Positions 13,201-28,200 of a stretch of 64,000 nt of DNA are shown here, in pieces. This stretch comes from Parus major (lineage: Eukaryota; Chordata; Aves; Passeriformes; Paridae). Each line of letters starts with the position of its first letter. The first letter of the stretch is position 1. Both the position numbers and the translations under genes were made by a program. The notes beneath the pieces were generated by a model. It saw nothing but the letters and a program-made list of their open reading frames with translations. It ran no database searches and was not told the origin of the DNA. Where the stretch lies: NCBI RefSeq assembly GCF_001522545.3, contig NC_031770.1:7653321-7717320 (forward strand), given 5' to 3'.

Positions 13201-16200
13201 GGAGAAACTGGATATTGCCTGCTTCAGGAGGGAATGAACTCGTCCCAGTATTCAGCACACAACAATTTGCCGTGGAATGGTTTTCCTCTGCAGCACTGGG
13301 AGCTGAGTGAGGCAAAACAAGCTCACAGTGATCCAGCTTAGCTCAGCACATGCCTTAGCTGGGGTTCATCTGGTCTCTCTGCCTTCCTTTTCACAGCCAC
13401 GGGACAAGGTGTGCAGGAGAGGTGTCTGCTGCTGCCAACAACAACATCTGCGGCGTGGGAGTTGCGTACAACTCCAAAGTGGCAGGTATGGTGGCGATCC
13501 AAGCTGTAAATGGTCCACTGTGCTTCAGGCAGAACTCCTCCTGCAGAGACAGAGAGTGTTGCCCAGGACAGGGCTGCAGATTGGAGCTGGACCATGTATT
13601 TATTATTTTTTGCAGTTAGCTGGAGAGAGGAATTTCTCCATGGCTTTGCATTTTCAGTCAAGTGCCTTGTGTAGGCTCTTTTATAACAGTGCCAAAGAGC
13701 AGCTCTGCTCCTTCATATGCCAGCCCCTGTTCATATACCCATTTTCAGTGCTTCTTCCCTGCGTAGCTGTAGAATCATTTGTGGCAAAGCTCATTTTGCA
13801 GGAGATAAAGTATAAATTCCTGCTGCACTTAAAAACCATTTGAAGTGGTAAATCTCATGCTGCTCTTACTCATCACGCTCTCACAGTGCAGGACCTGCAG
13901 TGCAGTAAATCTCAGTGGTTTCAGGTTTCCTCTGTTTTAACAGTGATGTAGAGTGGTAGGAGCAGATGCAGAGCATGAAACAGGTGGTACCTGGCACCTA
14001 GCATCCACACCTTGGGTGTGTTGGGTATTTTTACTTCTAACGAGCTCTTCTCTGCACATATATAGTGAATACAGTGCTTGGAGCTAGTTAGGCTCTTGGC
14101 ACCATGTGTCAGTTTAGTTGAATCTGAAGAAATCCAGTTTTCCCACTCTTAAGACTGTTCCAAGATGAGAACTGAGGCACAGTAGGCAGAGATATATGCT
14201 TATGAATTTCACTTTACTTTCCCTGATCCACACTGGAATATCAGCATGGATGTACCCATTGCTTCTTGGAGATGGTCCACAGTGTGTGTTCATGGACAGC
14301 TCTGCTCTGCTTGGCCTGTCCCTGTTTTATTGTAGTGTCAGGAGAATCTGAGGAGGGATACATTTCACCTGGCACCTACAGGACTGAAAGGTGGATCTCC
14401 ACCAGAGAAAGGCACCAAGCAATGTTTGCTAAGCTCTTACCCAAGAAATATCACTGAGAGTTAATAACTGTCTGGGCAGGTTTAATGAATGTCTCTTTCC
14501 TTCAGTAAGGGTAGCATCTCTTTCAGGGATGGGACATTCCACAAAATTTACATTCTTTCAAGAGTTACTCTTCAAGAAATCTGAATTGAGGCATGGGGTT
14601 TTGTCTGGACCATATTGTTCATACAACTCTACAACTTCAAGCTGCTTGCTTAAAAATCAAGAGGTGCGAAGACCTTTTCTGATGATCAACAGCCTACAAA
14701 TAATATTCTGTGTTTGTGCACTTTGTAGTAAAATTCCCTCAAGTTTCTGGAAGTGCCAGCCAGCCTCCCCTGCTTGAGGACAATGTGCACTGGCAACAGT
14801 CATGGTTTGGAGCCCATGACTACAGAATGAGAGGGAAGTTGATTGCCAAGGATGTAGTGCATCACTTGTTTTTTTTCCTTGTACCTCTTTTTTCCCTTGA
14901 AGATGGTTTGGCTCCTCCTGTTCCCCCACTTTCCTCAGAGTCAATAATTAATTTTGTGGTTGTATGGTGTTGGGTTTCTTAGGGAATTTCCTCCCATTTG
15001 TTGTCAGGGAGATGGTGAATGGACAGTGATCAAGAGAAAAAAGCAGTAGCCAGGTGCCTTGACATGCCATTTAAATGGTTCAGAGAGAGGGGGGACGGAT
15101 TTTGGTGGTTCTTGCCCGCCATGGAGGGGAGATGGTTTTGGGTGCTCCACTGCTGCTTCTCCAAGGGCTGCTGCAGAATTCTCCTTGCTGCCCATCGGTG
15201 AGCCTGCTGCTTGCAGGAGTTGCCAGCTGACTGGGAGCTTTCAGCACCTGCCCCCTCCAGGAGAGACCCTCTGGGCCCTCTCCCTCCTCCCTCTCTCTGG
15301 AGAGAGAGTCCACGCTGGTTGTTTGACTGGAACCCGCCAGGACACCGCATCGTGTGCGTGAGCGCCCGAGAAAACGAACCTCCAGCCTTCTCTCTTGTGG
15401 TGGGGTCTCCATCAAGCCCTGAGGAGGCTCAGGGTTCACACCAGAGCACCCCTCAAAGCTGGGGGAGTCGCTACAGCCCCTCTGCCCCACCTGAGCCACC
15501 AGTGCTCCCAGCACTTGTGGTCATGGCTGAAGAAAAAAAGAGATCACTTAACGGGTGGGCAGCTTCTAGTATTGCTTGGTGGTGTTTCTCTGTCTTGTGA
15601 CACATATATGTTCTAGTAAAGAACTGTTACTCCTTTTCCCATAATTTTTGCCTGGAAGCCCCATTCAAAGTTACAATAATTTGGAGGGGAGGGCGTCATC
15701 TTTCCATTCCAGGAAGGGTTCCCACCTTCCTTAGCCGACACCTGTCTTTTAAACCGGGACAGTGGCTTCTGTGCAGATCTGCATTTTATAAGTATGGGAA
15801 GCAGTTTCTCACCCATTGAGTTTGACTTCATCATTTCTAGCTCGAGTTAGCCCATCAAGAGCATCCAGCCTTGGTCTGATTTCTATTTGAAATTTATGCC
15901 ACTTTTTTCCAGCCTTATATTTGACACACTGGTTTTCTATTTAATATAGTAAAGCCTCTGGCTTCTAAATCAGGATCCTTATTGTCATTCACACTGTTTG
16001 GCACTGTGCCACTGATTTCTGCCCCATCTGTGTCCTAAACCACTGGGAAAAACTGAACTTCAACTCAGGGATACAAATTAAGCTTGGAATGAATCCCTGG
16101 TTACTCAGGTCTCATCCAGAGACCAAGTGACAGGTTGTCTGTGAGTGAAATTGTCCTATGTGTGGGGCTTGCACTGCTGTCTGTTGCACTCTGGCTCACT

Positions 16201-19200
16201 TAGAGTCAACACTTGGAGGTTTTATGAAGTTGACATGTCCTGAGATTGCATCATTTAAACTCTTAATTTCTACTGCAGTATGGGTTTAAGGAAGTGGGGT
16301 TTAGTCTGTTTTTTTGTCCACGTGCTGGCCAGATTTTGTTATTGCGTCTGCATGTTGACAGAATGATATTTTTCCAGGAAATTGCTATTAGCTTGTTTCC
16401 CTCCTCTGATTAAATTCTGGAAATGCACCAAAATAAATAGAAAAATTACTTGAAAAACTAATGACAATGTGAACACAAAACTGAATGTAAGTTAGGCGAA
16501 GGGGGGTTACTCTTTTTTGCTAGCTTAAAAAATATTATTTTCAATGCCATTCATATTATTTAAACATTGAACTTCTGAGATTGCTGGATTCTGATATTTT
16601 TAAAATGTTCTCAAGGAGTAGATGGAAAATACAGTGTAATTAGAAAGCTAACAATAAAGTTCTTTGTCTTTCTGGGCCATGCTGCCTTGGTGGCTGGGTT
16701 TGCTGCTATTAACGCTGGGTAAGCACACCCTGGTGAAATGGGAATGTCAAGTACAGAATTACTGAATGGGTGAAACTACCAGTTACTTAAAATACCTGTA
16801 ACTGGGGGCCTTCTGCAGGTGCTGAGATTACATTTTGTGCTGGGTAATGCATATTTCATGCTTATGTTGATTAAAACTACAGGTATTCGAATGCTCGACC
16901 AGCCGTTTATGACAGACATCATCGAGGCTTCCTCCATCAGTCATATGCCTCAAGTCATAGACATATATAGTGCCAGCTGGGGACCAACTGATAATGGGAA
17001 GACTGTGGATGGACCTAGAGAATTAACTCTGCAAGCAATGGCAGATGGTGTGAATAAGGTAACAGTTTTAATATCTGGGTTCTGGGGCAGAATGGTGTGT
17101 ACATGCTTGTGCTGAAACCAGTGACCTGGGAACACAATGCAGTTGCACAAATTATCCAACTTTGAGTATATTTCAAGGTTCTTTGATTTCAAGGTTCTCT
17201 GCAATGTTTTGGTGTTGATTTTATTGTATAGTCTCAGCATACTGTGTCTATCTCTAGTCACCTTATAGCTGCTTTTCATAGGCCACTGCAGTCAAAATGG
17301 AGGAGCCTGAACCTGTAAATGTTCCGCAGGTTGAAACATGCCAGCTGAGCTACTGGCACTGCAGTATCTGTTTTGGTGTGTTATCAGTTTAATTACAGTT
17401 TTTATTTTGGATATGGAGTGTCTCCCGGGTCACTCAGCTATGGTCATTATTATAGCTGTGATTGAGCTGCAACAGTTCAGCTGTCCATGGGCTAGTATCA
17501 TCCAGGAGCCTCCTGGTTTATTCCCATGATTCCAGCTCCTTCTAGGAACAGTCTGTGATCTTTGTAAAAGACACTGAATAGCATCCTGTAATCTGTTTAA
17601 CCTGTACACTATGAGACAGTTGGGGGAAATGTGTGTGCTGCAACTCAAAAATAAAATAAATTAGCCCAAACAAATCAACCTTGCATGGCTTTGTGTCCAC
17701 CTCTTCAGTGTTACCCAGCCAAGACAGCCATGGCTGCCTCCTGGTGATGTAGGGAATGAGCCTCCTCCCCTTGGCTGATTATAGATGGGTTTCTGTATTG
17801 ACGAGATCTGAAATTACCCAGAACATCTGGGATGGTTTTATGTGGGAGCTCCACAATTCCTTACCTTTCCTTCCAAATTATTTCTTCCTTTTACTTGTGC
17901 CAAATTCTCCCACTCTTCATCACCAGCTCACTGTAAGCAGAACATTCAGTTTACCATGTTTTGTGACATGATAATTAAATCTACTGCTGTGACAAGTAGT
18001 GAAGCATCTAAAGCTCTCTCAAATGCTGAGCCTCAGATGTTTTGCCTGTAACAGAGGGATTACAGTCATCTTCATGCTTCCACCCATAAAATTGGCAATG
18101 TACTGCAATAACACTGGAAGACTTGTCACAAATTCCTTCTGAGTCTGCTCAGTTTTGTAGTATAAACTGTACAAACCTCTGATGAGTTCAGACTCCCTCT
18201 CAAGTCACCTTACACAGGCTGCATTTCTTCATGAGATTTTCATTTATTTAGTGTTTCCATAAAGATCCCATTAAACACTTTGGTCTTGAGGAGAATGTTT
18301 CTTAGGTGTGTCACAATTTTAGCAATACCTTCATGTGTTACAGTTGTCTGATCTATCTTCCACTAGTGTTGGTTGTAGCAGATATAAACTCTGAACCCAG
18401 AAAAGTTTCCATGTAATTTTTGTGTTCCCCTCCTCCGATGGAGAACTTGTCTAAAAGTTGGAAAAAAAGGTGGAGGAATGATAACTGAACTAGAGTTATT
18501 TTACCCTTCAAGAGAAGCAGATTTTAAATCATAATCATGGGGACTTTTTGCAATTTGGTATATAAAACACCTTTGAATCAACTTGCTGTCATATTGCCCT
18601 ATGCTTTAATTTGTGGAGGTACCCTGGAATTCACCTCCTCTTTGAATGATAAACATTGGAATAGAGATTTTTCTTTTCCGTTTTATTGCTTGGTTGGAGA
18701 GTGATGGGCTTTTTAATACTGTGCCCTCAGGAGTGTTTGTGATTCTCTTCAAGAAATAATTTGCAGTATTAAGATCAGAAAGGGCCCTGAGATCACTTGG
18801 GTTGAAGGCTCAGGAAAGAGAGAGAACAGTGACAGTGAGCTGTGCTCTGGCAGGGGTTGCTCTCATCAGGAAACATATGTGTCTCTTATCAGGAGACACA
18901 GAATTAACAGGAGAGCCTGCATTATTAAACCAGTTCTGTCAGCCACTGCAGAATTAGGAGGAATGGTACTGGATTCTACCTAAAAAAAAAATTGTTGTCC
19001 CAGGGAAATTACACTTAATCTTGTAGTGGCAGTATCCCAGCTGTCTCCTGGCAATGTGTGGACAGAAGATGAGACAGTTCCTCCCCAAATAACTCCCTTT
19101 GTGTTGTGATCATGGCTTTATCAACCCTTCTTTTGCTCATTACATTTCCTGATATAATGATTTTTTTTGGGTATAGTTTGTTCTGATCTGGTTTTTTCTG

Positions 19201-22200
19201 AGAGACAGATTTTCTAGAGATATATTCAAGCTGTCAGTGGATGCTGGGTATTCTCCGTGGCACTCTGAAAAACCCACTACAGAGTTGGCTGGATGTAAAG
19301 GAAGACTAACAAGCCTTTGATATGATACCCTTTTACCTATTTTAGGTCTATAATGTATGCATCACATTCTCTATTGACTGTAAAAATGTAAATCTAGTTT
19401 ATGATTATTTTTCAATATAACCCTCCTGTCTTATTAAAAAATATCTTTTGTAAACTGAGAGACAAAGAAATGTAGGAATTCTTTTTATCAGCCTAGAGCT
19501 GATTCTCACCAGAGTTATGGTTCATGAATTAATGATGAAGCTGAAATATTGGCAGGGTGGAAACAACATGCTGAGAATAAAAATGTGTTCTTAAACTAAA
19601 AGCAATACTTCCAAATGTCCTAGAAGGCAATATAAGAGCTCTTGCATGGAGCAAGATTAATATCTTTGCTTCTAATGTAATAAAATAAAAACCAGTAAGT
19701 AGGAGTGATACAGAATTCTTACACAGAATATGCATTTAATTGAGTTGACAAACACAGGTAACATTTGCCTTGCTGCCACCACACTTGGGAGCCCCAGCTC
19801 AAAGAGGAACTCACTCCCACGTGTTTCATCCTTCCCACAATCTCCATTTCACTCTCATATACTTTAGAATTCCTCCTTCCAGAGCTGCTGAGATGTGGGG
19901 GTAACTAGCCACCTGATAATGACAGCATGATAAAAACTGCAGAAACTGTGGAACTTCATGTTTGTATGTCTGTTTTTATGTCTTGAAGCCACCCAGCTAT
20001 AACAAAGTGGGCTAGGGCCAACATGTCCTCTATTTCTGATAGATATTCTTCTAGCTGAAGATGTCCCTGCTCAGTGCAGAGTGGAGTTGGCCTTTAAAAG
20101 GTCTCTTCTGACCCAAGCTATTCTCTGATCTATTTTCCTACCTTTCCTCTTCCATTACCCCTTCTTAAATGCATTCTTGCCTTTGTCTTAATCACACCTT
20201 CATTTTGGTGTGCTGTTCACTTGCAAGGTAAATAGCTTGAATAGAGGCAGCACTAAACAACATAATTAAGGGCAACACAATCTGCCATCACACTGGCAGC
20301 TCCTTTATGGGCTCCTTTACTAACACAAAGGCTGGGCACAAAAGGGATGGTGTGTGCCTGAACTGGGTGTCAGCATAACCCTTGTATTCAGAAGTTATTG
20401 GGAAGCTGCTTTTGGTTACTAGGACACAATCCCACTCTTTTTTTTGAAATGTGATCTGGCTTCACTGTGTTATCTCATGGCTTTAGTTCAGGGACAGTAG
20501 TCAGCAGCGTGACTGGGTCACTGAGTAGTGGTGGTTGCACTGCAAAGGTAAATGAGCTCACAGTTCAATTAGGAAGAATTTGGGAATGGGGATTGAAAAG
20601 AGTTTCATACACACAAAGGTCCACAAGTATTTGGCAATTACCAGCACAGGTGAAAACTTACCTAATGCGGCTTTCAGCTGCTAGAAAAGACATATTTGAG
20701 ATGTAATTGGAAAGGACTTTAAAAAACTTCTGGTTTTTAAGGATTAGGCTGGAACTTGTATGTATACAGTACTTGTCTAATGAGGGGGCCCTGCATTCTT
20801 TGTACATATAGTATGACTGGACAAAGCAATGCTGTGTGATTTACATATCCCTTGTCTGAGCTGTGTTTACCCTCTTTGGGGGCTGCAAGTCTTGGAGAGG
20901 GAGGTAGAGATGATAGGTGGAAATCCTATATAAAAACACATCTCTCTTAAATAGAGACTTTCTGTCCACTAGTATCTTGTATCCAGAATTGTATCAGCCA
21001 TCATCTTAAACAGGAAAAGGCAACTTAGTTCAAGAACTGATTCCACTTATATTGTATGGTAGATCCTGTCTTTAGTGTAGTGTCCAGTAAACATTTCTTA
21101 TTTGTCATTTTGTTAGTCCAGTTCTTTCCAGCTTCAGTTGTTGGAATTTAAGGCAACAAGAAGTAATCAAATAAACTGGTCTCCTATCTATTGCATTTTT
21201 ATGATATGAGCTTTTATATTAGGAGGTTGTGAGGGGTTGCTCATGAACTGAATTAATTCCTTGAGACTTCACCGTCTCAGCCAGAATATATAAGATATGA
21301 GCCATTTGTGCTTGTGCTGGTGAAAACATTATTGCTTCCCTAATACAGTTCTACCTAAGAAAACAATGCCCAAGTACAAATTACCAGGAGAGCAGTATTA
21401 AGAATTTGTAGTCACATCATGGCTTTGTAATTGGGCTCACCAATGAAGGAAGAAAGGACAATGTAAAAAACAAGAGGAAATATTTCTTATTTGCCTCTTT
21501 CCAAGTGCACAGAAATTGTGTTATTGTTCTTTGAAAATATCATGTTAACAAAGTATATACAGCTAGATACCTCTAATACCATTTTAGTGTTCAACAGCTA
21601 AGGGAGGACAGCAAAATTTATGAAATGCAACCATCTGATTACTCCATTTCGGAGGAAGCCCAGCAAGCTGCTTTATAACTTGGGAGTCCTTTAGTATCAT
21701 ATTGCCATTGCGTCTGAAATATGCATTATAATTCCATGCCTTGTCTTAATCATCTGAGATAAAATCAGACCTTATTAAAACCCCACACATGTCGTATCTG
21801 CCTGGAATTCTGAACTCTGATCATCTGTTGGGGATGTTTTCTAAGGAGGCAAGGCAACAATGAAGCCTGAAAATGCTGATTTTGTTGTCTCACTCTGCCC
21901 CCAGGAGTATTTTTTGCCTAATCTCTGTGCCACAGCTCAGCAGATACACAGTTTAGCTTCCCAGCAAGGCTGATGCTGCAAGCTGGGAGCTTTGCACAGT
22001 GCTTCCAGGGGCACAGGTGAATCTTTGAGGCCAGAGTTCATCACACCGCTTGGGAATGCTGGGAAGGGAAACCAGAATTGTCACTGCTAAAGAGTAAATT
22101 GGGTGTTTAGAGTCTTTCTCAGTGATAATCTAGCTCAGAGATAATGAGAAGAGGGTGAGATTGATTTTTTTTCAATATCAATAATATACTAGAATTAAGC

Positions 22201-25200
22201 CTGTAGAATTGTTATATTATCACTTGTAGTACACAGCCCAGCATCCAGCAAAAAAGAAATAGCTAATTAAAATATTTTCCCTCAGCATTTTCAAAGTTCC
22301 CTCATCACTGCCCTGCTAAACAGAACTCTCACTGAAACCTGCCTCTCTTCACCAAAAGTATAATTTTGCATCCATTTCTCTTGGCTAAGAGAAGTCCATC
22401 CAATTTAAGTAGCAATTTAGATGTAGAAAATGGCTCAAACATTATTTTTAGCCAAAGGAGGTATTAACAATTATGCAACTAATTGTGGGTTGGTGGATGT
22501 GAGTTCAGTACTTTTCTGTGATCAATTCTAAAATAAGCTACAGAAAGCCTTTTATTAGGATTTACAAATTACACAGCTTAGGTTTTTTGAGAGTCTCATA
22601 TGCAGCAGTCTTAGAGTTCGGTGGTTATTCCTTGACCCAAATAATTTCAGAAGTCTGCTAGGACAAACTGGACAGATATTTAAGACAGGAAAATATGAAA
22701 GGGACACAAACAGGAGGAGCATGGGTCAAATGTGGTTCCAAGTGACAGTTTTGTCCTCTGCACAGTAGCCAAGAGTTGAACTAATTTCTTGCTCCTGCCA
22801 ACACAGCCTTTCCTCTTCCACTGTGGGATACAGCAAGGTTAGACAGGCCAGCAGGGAAAGGACAGGGCCTTCATTGGTGGTGAACTTGAGAGGATAACCC
22901 CACTGCTGTTTCTTCTGAGCTGAACTGCATGGCTTGTGGCTGTGCTGGGCTTTGCCAGGGTTACAGTTCAGCATCTCCAGGCTTTTGGAAGGATCTGGAT
23001 GTAGGAGAAGTGCAAAGGCATTCAGCTCAAACAAGGCAGCTGTCCCCCTGAACCTGTGGGGTGGCAAACTTTGGCAATCCAAAATATGTTTCCTACTTAA
23101 GCTTTCTCTGTGGTATCTCTGAGGTTAAATCAAGATTGCTTGGCTGGCTGTCAGAAATGTGTTTCTGCCTAGATTTTGCTTTAGGTTTTTAACAGTGCCC
23201 AAGTCATCAGTATAGGAAAGGAGCAGAGGGATCCAAGAAGTCACAGACTACCAGATTGCTCTAGGCAAATCATCCTGGCAGCTGGAGGAGCCAGGGGAGT
23301 GAGGGATGTCAGGGATGCAGGAGCCTGCAGGCAGGCTCCAGAAAACCCTGGCAATACAAAAGATGGGCAGCAGTTCAGGGATGCCAAGGACTCGCTGCCT
23401 CCAGTTGGCTTATAGCTGCATAGCCAGATTGCTGGTGAACTGGAAGGTTGGGGAGACCAGAGCAGAATAAGATCTCTGTGTAATCTGGAGGGAGGTCTTG
23501 GGAACCCAGTCTGATATTCCCCACCAGCTCACAACAGTGGAAAAATGGTCCCACAGCACTTCCAGACTGTCCTTGCCTTGCTGTGTCCCAGCCAGGGAGT
23601 ACAACTGTGATTTCATTTTACCTGCCTAGGCTGCAAACTATACTTTCTGCAATAATTAGCAATCATTACTGAAGGATATAGGTTTTAATTACAAAATGTG
23701 TGAGGATTTTCAAATAATTCAGTCATGAAGAGAAAGGAATCCTCTTTTCAGAGGAAAATGTAGTCAAAATTAATAGAGGACAGAAACTGTGTCCTGCTCA
23801 TAACTCAGTAGGACCCCTGAAAAAGATGAGAAGAAACTGTAGGGTTTTTTTGCTTTTCCTGGAAAACCAGTTTATCTCTTGACATAGCAGGCACACAAAT
23901 TGCTATTAAATTATATATAAAGTGCTGAAACACTTCTGTTTTCCTAGGAGGAAGAATTACAAAACAGCTATCATATGTCAAGCAGAAAGAAAGATGCTTA
24001 TACAACAATTTGTGCTTTGAATTTGTTCAATAAAGAAATTTTCAGTTCTATAATTTTTTCACATTTTTTTTCAAATGTTTCCCATCTGCATTTGCTTCCA
24101 TAGGAATGAAACAGTCCACAAACAGCAGACCATTTAGCCATCCTTATCCTGAACTACCTTTTCACTGCACCTAAAAAAAATACCACCTCACAGTCAGGTG
24201 CTGCTTTCTTTTCTTCTTACCCCACTCCTACCTGCCTCCTCGTGTCCTGATGATGCCTTTTCCTGGTCTTTAAAATTGAGAGCCAGACATGGTTAAGGGA
24301 TAAGAGGGTTTTTACCTCAGTATTTTAATAAGGATCCTTTTTTAAATACTGAAGTAAAACCCCTTAACTGTGGGTCATAATCTTTTAAGACCAGGAAAAG
24401 GCATGACTGATTCTGTCCTTCCCTGGTACTTTGCTTTTCAGGGCAGGAGCCTGTTCTTTGTTTTTAATTTGTATTGGTTGGAATCTGTTATTCCTGATCT
24501 ACAGCTGAAGCACTAGTCCATATGAAAAACATGCTCTGAAGGCTGTTAGGTTCCTTCCATCCCTCATCAGGCTGGGTGGCAGTGGGAGAACTGGAGGAGC
24601 CATTGCAGGGGCCATGCTGAGTTAGAGGCTGGACTGTTACTCATGGGAGCTTGCCAGCCTTGATGAGAAAGGTCAGGGAAGCTGGAGGAGATTTATTTGT
24701 CAAATATACACATTTTTCTCTGGAAGGTGTGATCCAGTCAAAGTTTCAGGAAACACTGGCTCAGGTACTAGCCAGTGGCATGATGAATGAAGAAAACAAG
24801 GGGGAAAAGCATAGTTTCAGATATGCCTGAAGCTACGTAAAGTGAGAAAGGCTGAAGTCTTCTGCCAGCTCACTTCTGCATGGTAATTCAGTAAAGACAT
24901 CTCTCTGGGACTGTGCACTTCTGGAAGATGAGAAAAGGGGTAAGAATATTTCTCAGGGATTTTTTCCTCATAGTGCAGCTTCCCACTGAGGACAGTGGGA
25001 ATAGAAAACCTGCTGTTTTCCCAAAGGGATCTTCACAGGAACTGTCTGTGCTTTACTAAATATATAGCCTTGCCCAAAATTTAATTCTGGTTTGATTTGA
25101 ACGGAGAACTGGGCCTCTCTTGGGCTGGTACTAAATGCACCAAGATCCATTTTCAGCTTTGAGTGAGATTTATCTTCAGATGGCTCAGAAGGGGTAATGT

Positions 25201-28200
25201 CAGGCTATGCATCACTTTTGGAAGAAATGAGCAGGTTTCTACAGGATTCTGGAGGAAAGATACACTTTAAAATGTATTTTACAATCTTGCTGGTGCTGTC
25301 TTCTTCCTGACTCTTCCTCCACGCTCCCTCTGGTGGTTATAGTGTATGTTACTACCTGCTTCAATCCCGATTTTGTTCCAAATGTACCACAGCCTGAGTC
25401 CCACTAGTAACATTTGTTAGGTTTACATAAGATTGAGATGCAAATTGGAGCTTTCAGATCGCTTTAAATATCATGTTTAGTTAACCCAGCTGGATTTTTT
25501 TGCTGGTTTATCATAGAATTATGGAGTGGCTTGAGTAGGAAGGGACCTTAAATGCCATCTAGCTCTAACCCCCTGCTGTGCCATGAGCAGGGATGCCACC
25601 CACTAGATCAGGACTAGATCACTTTTATTACTTAAAATTATTTTATTATTATTTTATTAATTATTTTTAAATTTAATTATCTGTTTCTCTGCCATCCAGA
25701 GAATTGAAAATGCACTTCTCCTGAAGCTGTGTATTTCTTCCTGACATGATGCCTGAGAACAGCCACTAAGCAGTTTGCCTTTGCAGGCAGTCCCACTGTG
25801 GGGTCTGGCTGTGGGACATGTAAGCAACAAGTCCTCAGCATCATTGCAGATAACACAGTTGGGCTGCTGTCAGTTTATTCCAGCAGTGTTTGCTCGTCTT
25901 TCCAGTCCTGGCTAGGAAGGAAAGGCAATTGAAATTGGAGTATTAAGAGATTAATTACAGGTTTTAACACTAAGACTCACTTGTAATGCGACTCCCATGA
26001 AAGCGATATCCTGAGGCCATTCTCAAGTAACAGTAATTGCAGGCATAAAAACCATCCCAGAGTTTCAGTTCCTCTGTGTATTCCCCTTGCTTCACACCAA
26101 CAATCTGTTACATGCATTTTCTGCCATTCTGCCACAAATCCCACAAATCTGTGGGGTAAAACACTTGGCAGCACAGAGCAGTCCTGCTGAGCAGGGCTGA
26201 GTCTTTTTCTCTGTGCTGGCCACTGCAAAGGTTAACTTCTGCTAGCACTTCACTGAATTTCTCACGTGAAATTGAAGTGTTTCCTTCCCCTTTCAAATGA
26301 CAAGAAGGGAGATTGTTTAAGAATGGCTCCATACATGACAAGCATCCTCTTCCTGTCAGCAGCAGCCACCTGCTTTCTGTGTTGGACAGCCACCTGCTTT
26401 TTTGGGACAGAGCCTGTCCAGAGCCGGTAGAGGGTTGCAAAGTGGTGTGGTGGCTTAGGTGGGCATGGTGGTGGCAAGATTGGGATTTGAAGGCAGTCCA
26501 AAGACCAGGTTTGGACCCTGTAAACTAGTGGCAGTCAGAGATATGGAAAGATGGGATATGGAAAAAATCAAGGAAAAAAACTGTTCTTGTTCTAGTGACT
26601 TTTTTTATTTTCTTAATTTTTAAATAAATTGTTAGCATGATTTTGTTCTTAAAAGTATGTATTTTTGCAACAGTATCATCCTCCCTTAAAACTGGACTGA
26701 TACTGAGTCTTTGTGGAAGTTCTTAGCTGGATTTCAGTGAGCTTTTTCATAGTCATTATCTTTATTATGAAAATCTCTGTCCTGAGATGTTACATATCCC
26801 AGTGTCAGCAATCCTGCTGTGCAATTCAGTGGATTATAATGCAACTCACTAACGTGCTTGAAATAATGAGGTTGCTCTGTTCAGTGGGGTGCAATGAAAA
26901 ATAGAAGCTACTGCTGGGAACTCAGATTTGATTTAAAATCCTGACTGAAAAGGTTCCCTATTAAAATGCCACTGCAGGTTACTAAGTTTGTATATTCATT
27001 AACTTCCATTTCATGCTGGGCAATGAGAAGACCAGAAGAAATTTTTTAATCTTTTGCTCAGTGCATCTAAACAGTGTGTTAAATTCCAGCCTTGCAGACT
27101 TCAGGTGCTCTTGGAAGTAAATGTTGGATTACTTGAACTAAACACAGAGAGAAATGGTGGCTGTGCTGGAATCAGTTGGAGATCTGAGCTTTGAGTTCCA
27201 TAGCACTGATCTTTCCTTGAGAGTTGGAGTTCTCAGGTCTGACTCTTTCAGGCAGCTCCTACCTCTTTCTGATTATGGAATTAGAAGGGGCTGGGTTGAT
27301 GCCTTCCTACTGCCTGCCTCTCTGGAAGCTGGGGAGAGGGTATGGATTTCTTTCATTTAATTAATGGCAAGCCTTTATAGGGGCCCTTCAGCTTCAGTCA
27401 CTCCTGTCCATCTCAGCATAACTGCTGGGCTGTTTTTCTGTAGATTATTTGTATGGCCTCATAACTTTATTTTCTCCTTAGAAGTAGAAGCTGGTTTGTC
27501 TGAAAAACAGCTCTGAGCCAATCATATCTTTGGAAAAAGAAATTCTTGAGAGTAAAAGCTGCTGGTAGAGCTTTTTAGCCATTGTCTGAACCTAACTGAA
27601 TCTTAAAAACCCAGCCTGTGAGATGACCTTTTAAAAGAACAGTTTTCTTCATGGCACTTAGACCATGACATAAATGCTAATGCATCCATAAAATGTCTTA
27701 GCATCTGCCACAGTAGCCTTCAGGGTGTGAAGCAAACCAGGAGATAAATGGAAGTGCACTGTGTACACAGGGTTGCAGAGCTGGCTTTGGATGCCAGTTA
27801 CCTGGATTTAATAACCTGCATAGGTGTGTCCATTTCAGCTGAAGGTTCATATATGTTGTGTTTGTACCTGTTTTCTCCTTTATAGATGCTCAGCTTTACA
27901 ATTGGATGTGCAGTTGTTTTGCCAATTGATGGGGGCAATTTAAGGGACCCATACACCAGTAAAAGATGGTCTTATTTTACTACTAAGGCAACACAGATGC
28001 AAAATGATACATTTAATAAAACAATAAGCTTACTGTGCGCTTTGCTTCAACAAAAAAAATAAGCAAGATAATGCACCTAATTAGTACAATATGGGAGAGA
28101 GAGAATCGTGATTGAGAGATACACATCACCAATTGCCCAAGTATTTACCATTATCCAGAGCCTGCAGTCGCTGGTTGTGTTGTGGTGGCGATTTGGAGAA

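Larger units (their letters stand above)
7217..13396 (+). other. PCSK2: PCSK2 intron 6 (6180 bp)
   Basis: Donor gtaaat, acceptor tttcacag. It contains a 17-bp tandem duplication at 8543-8576, a 22-bp near-loopless palindrome at 8870-8891 and a CR1 3' fragment at about 9253-9386. The rest is unremarkable AT-rich sequence. Confidence 0.9.

Noticed and set aside
13307..13843. 178-codon plus-strand ORF
   Set aside because: Different frame from PCSK2 exon 7, runs through splice sites into both introns, and no protein is recognised.
15030..15600. Cluster of overlapping ORFs of 100-144 codons on both strands
   Set aside because: They fall inside the GC-rich LTR, where stops are rare; no retroviral or host protein is seen.
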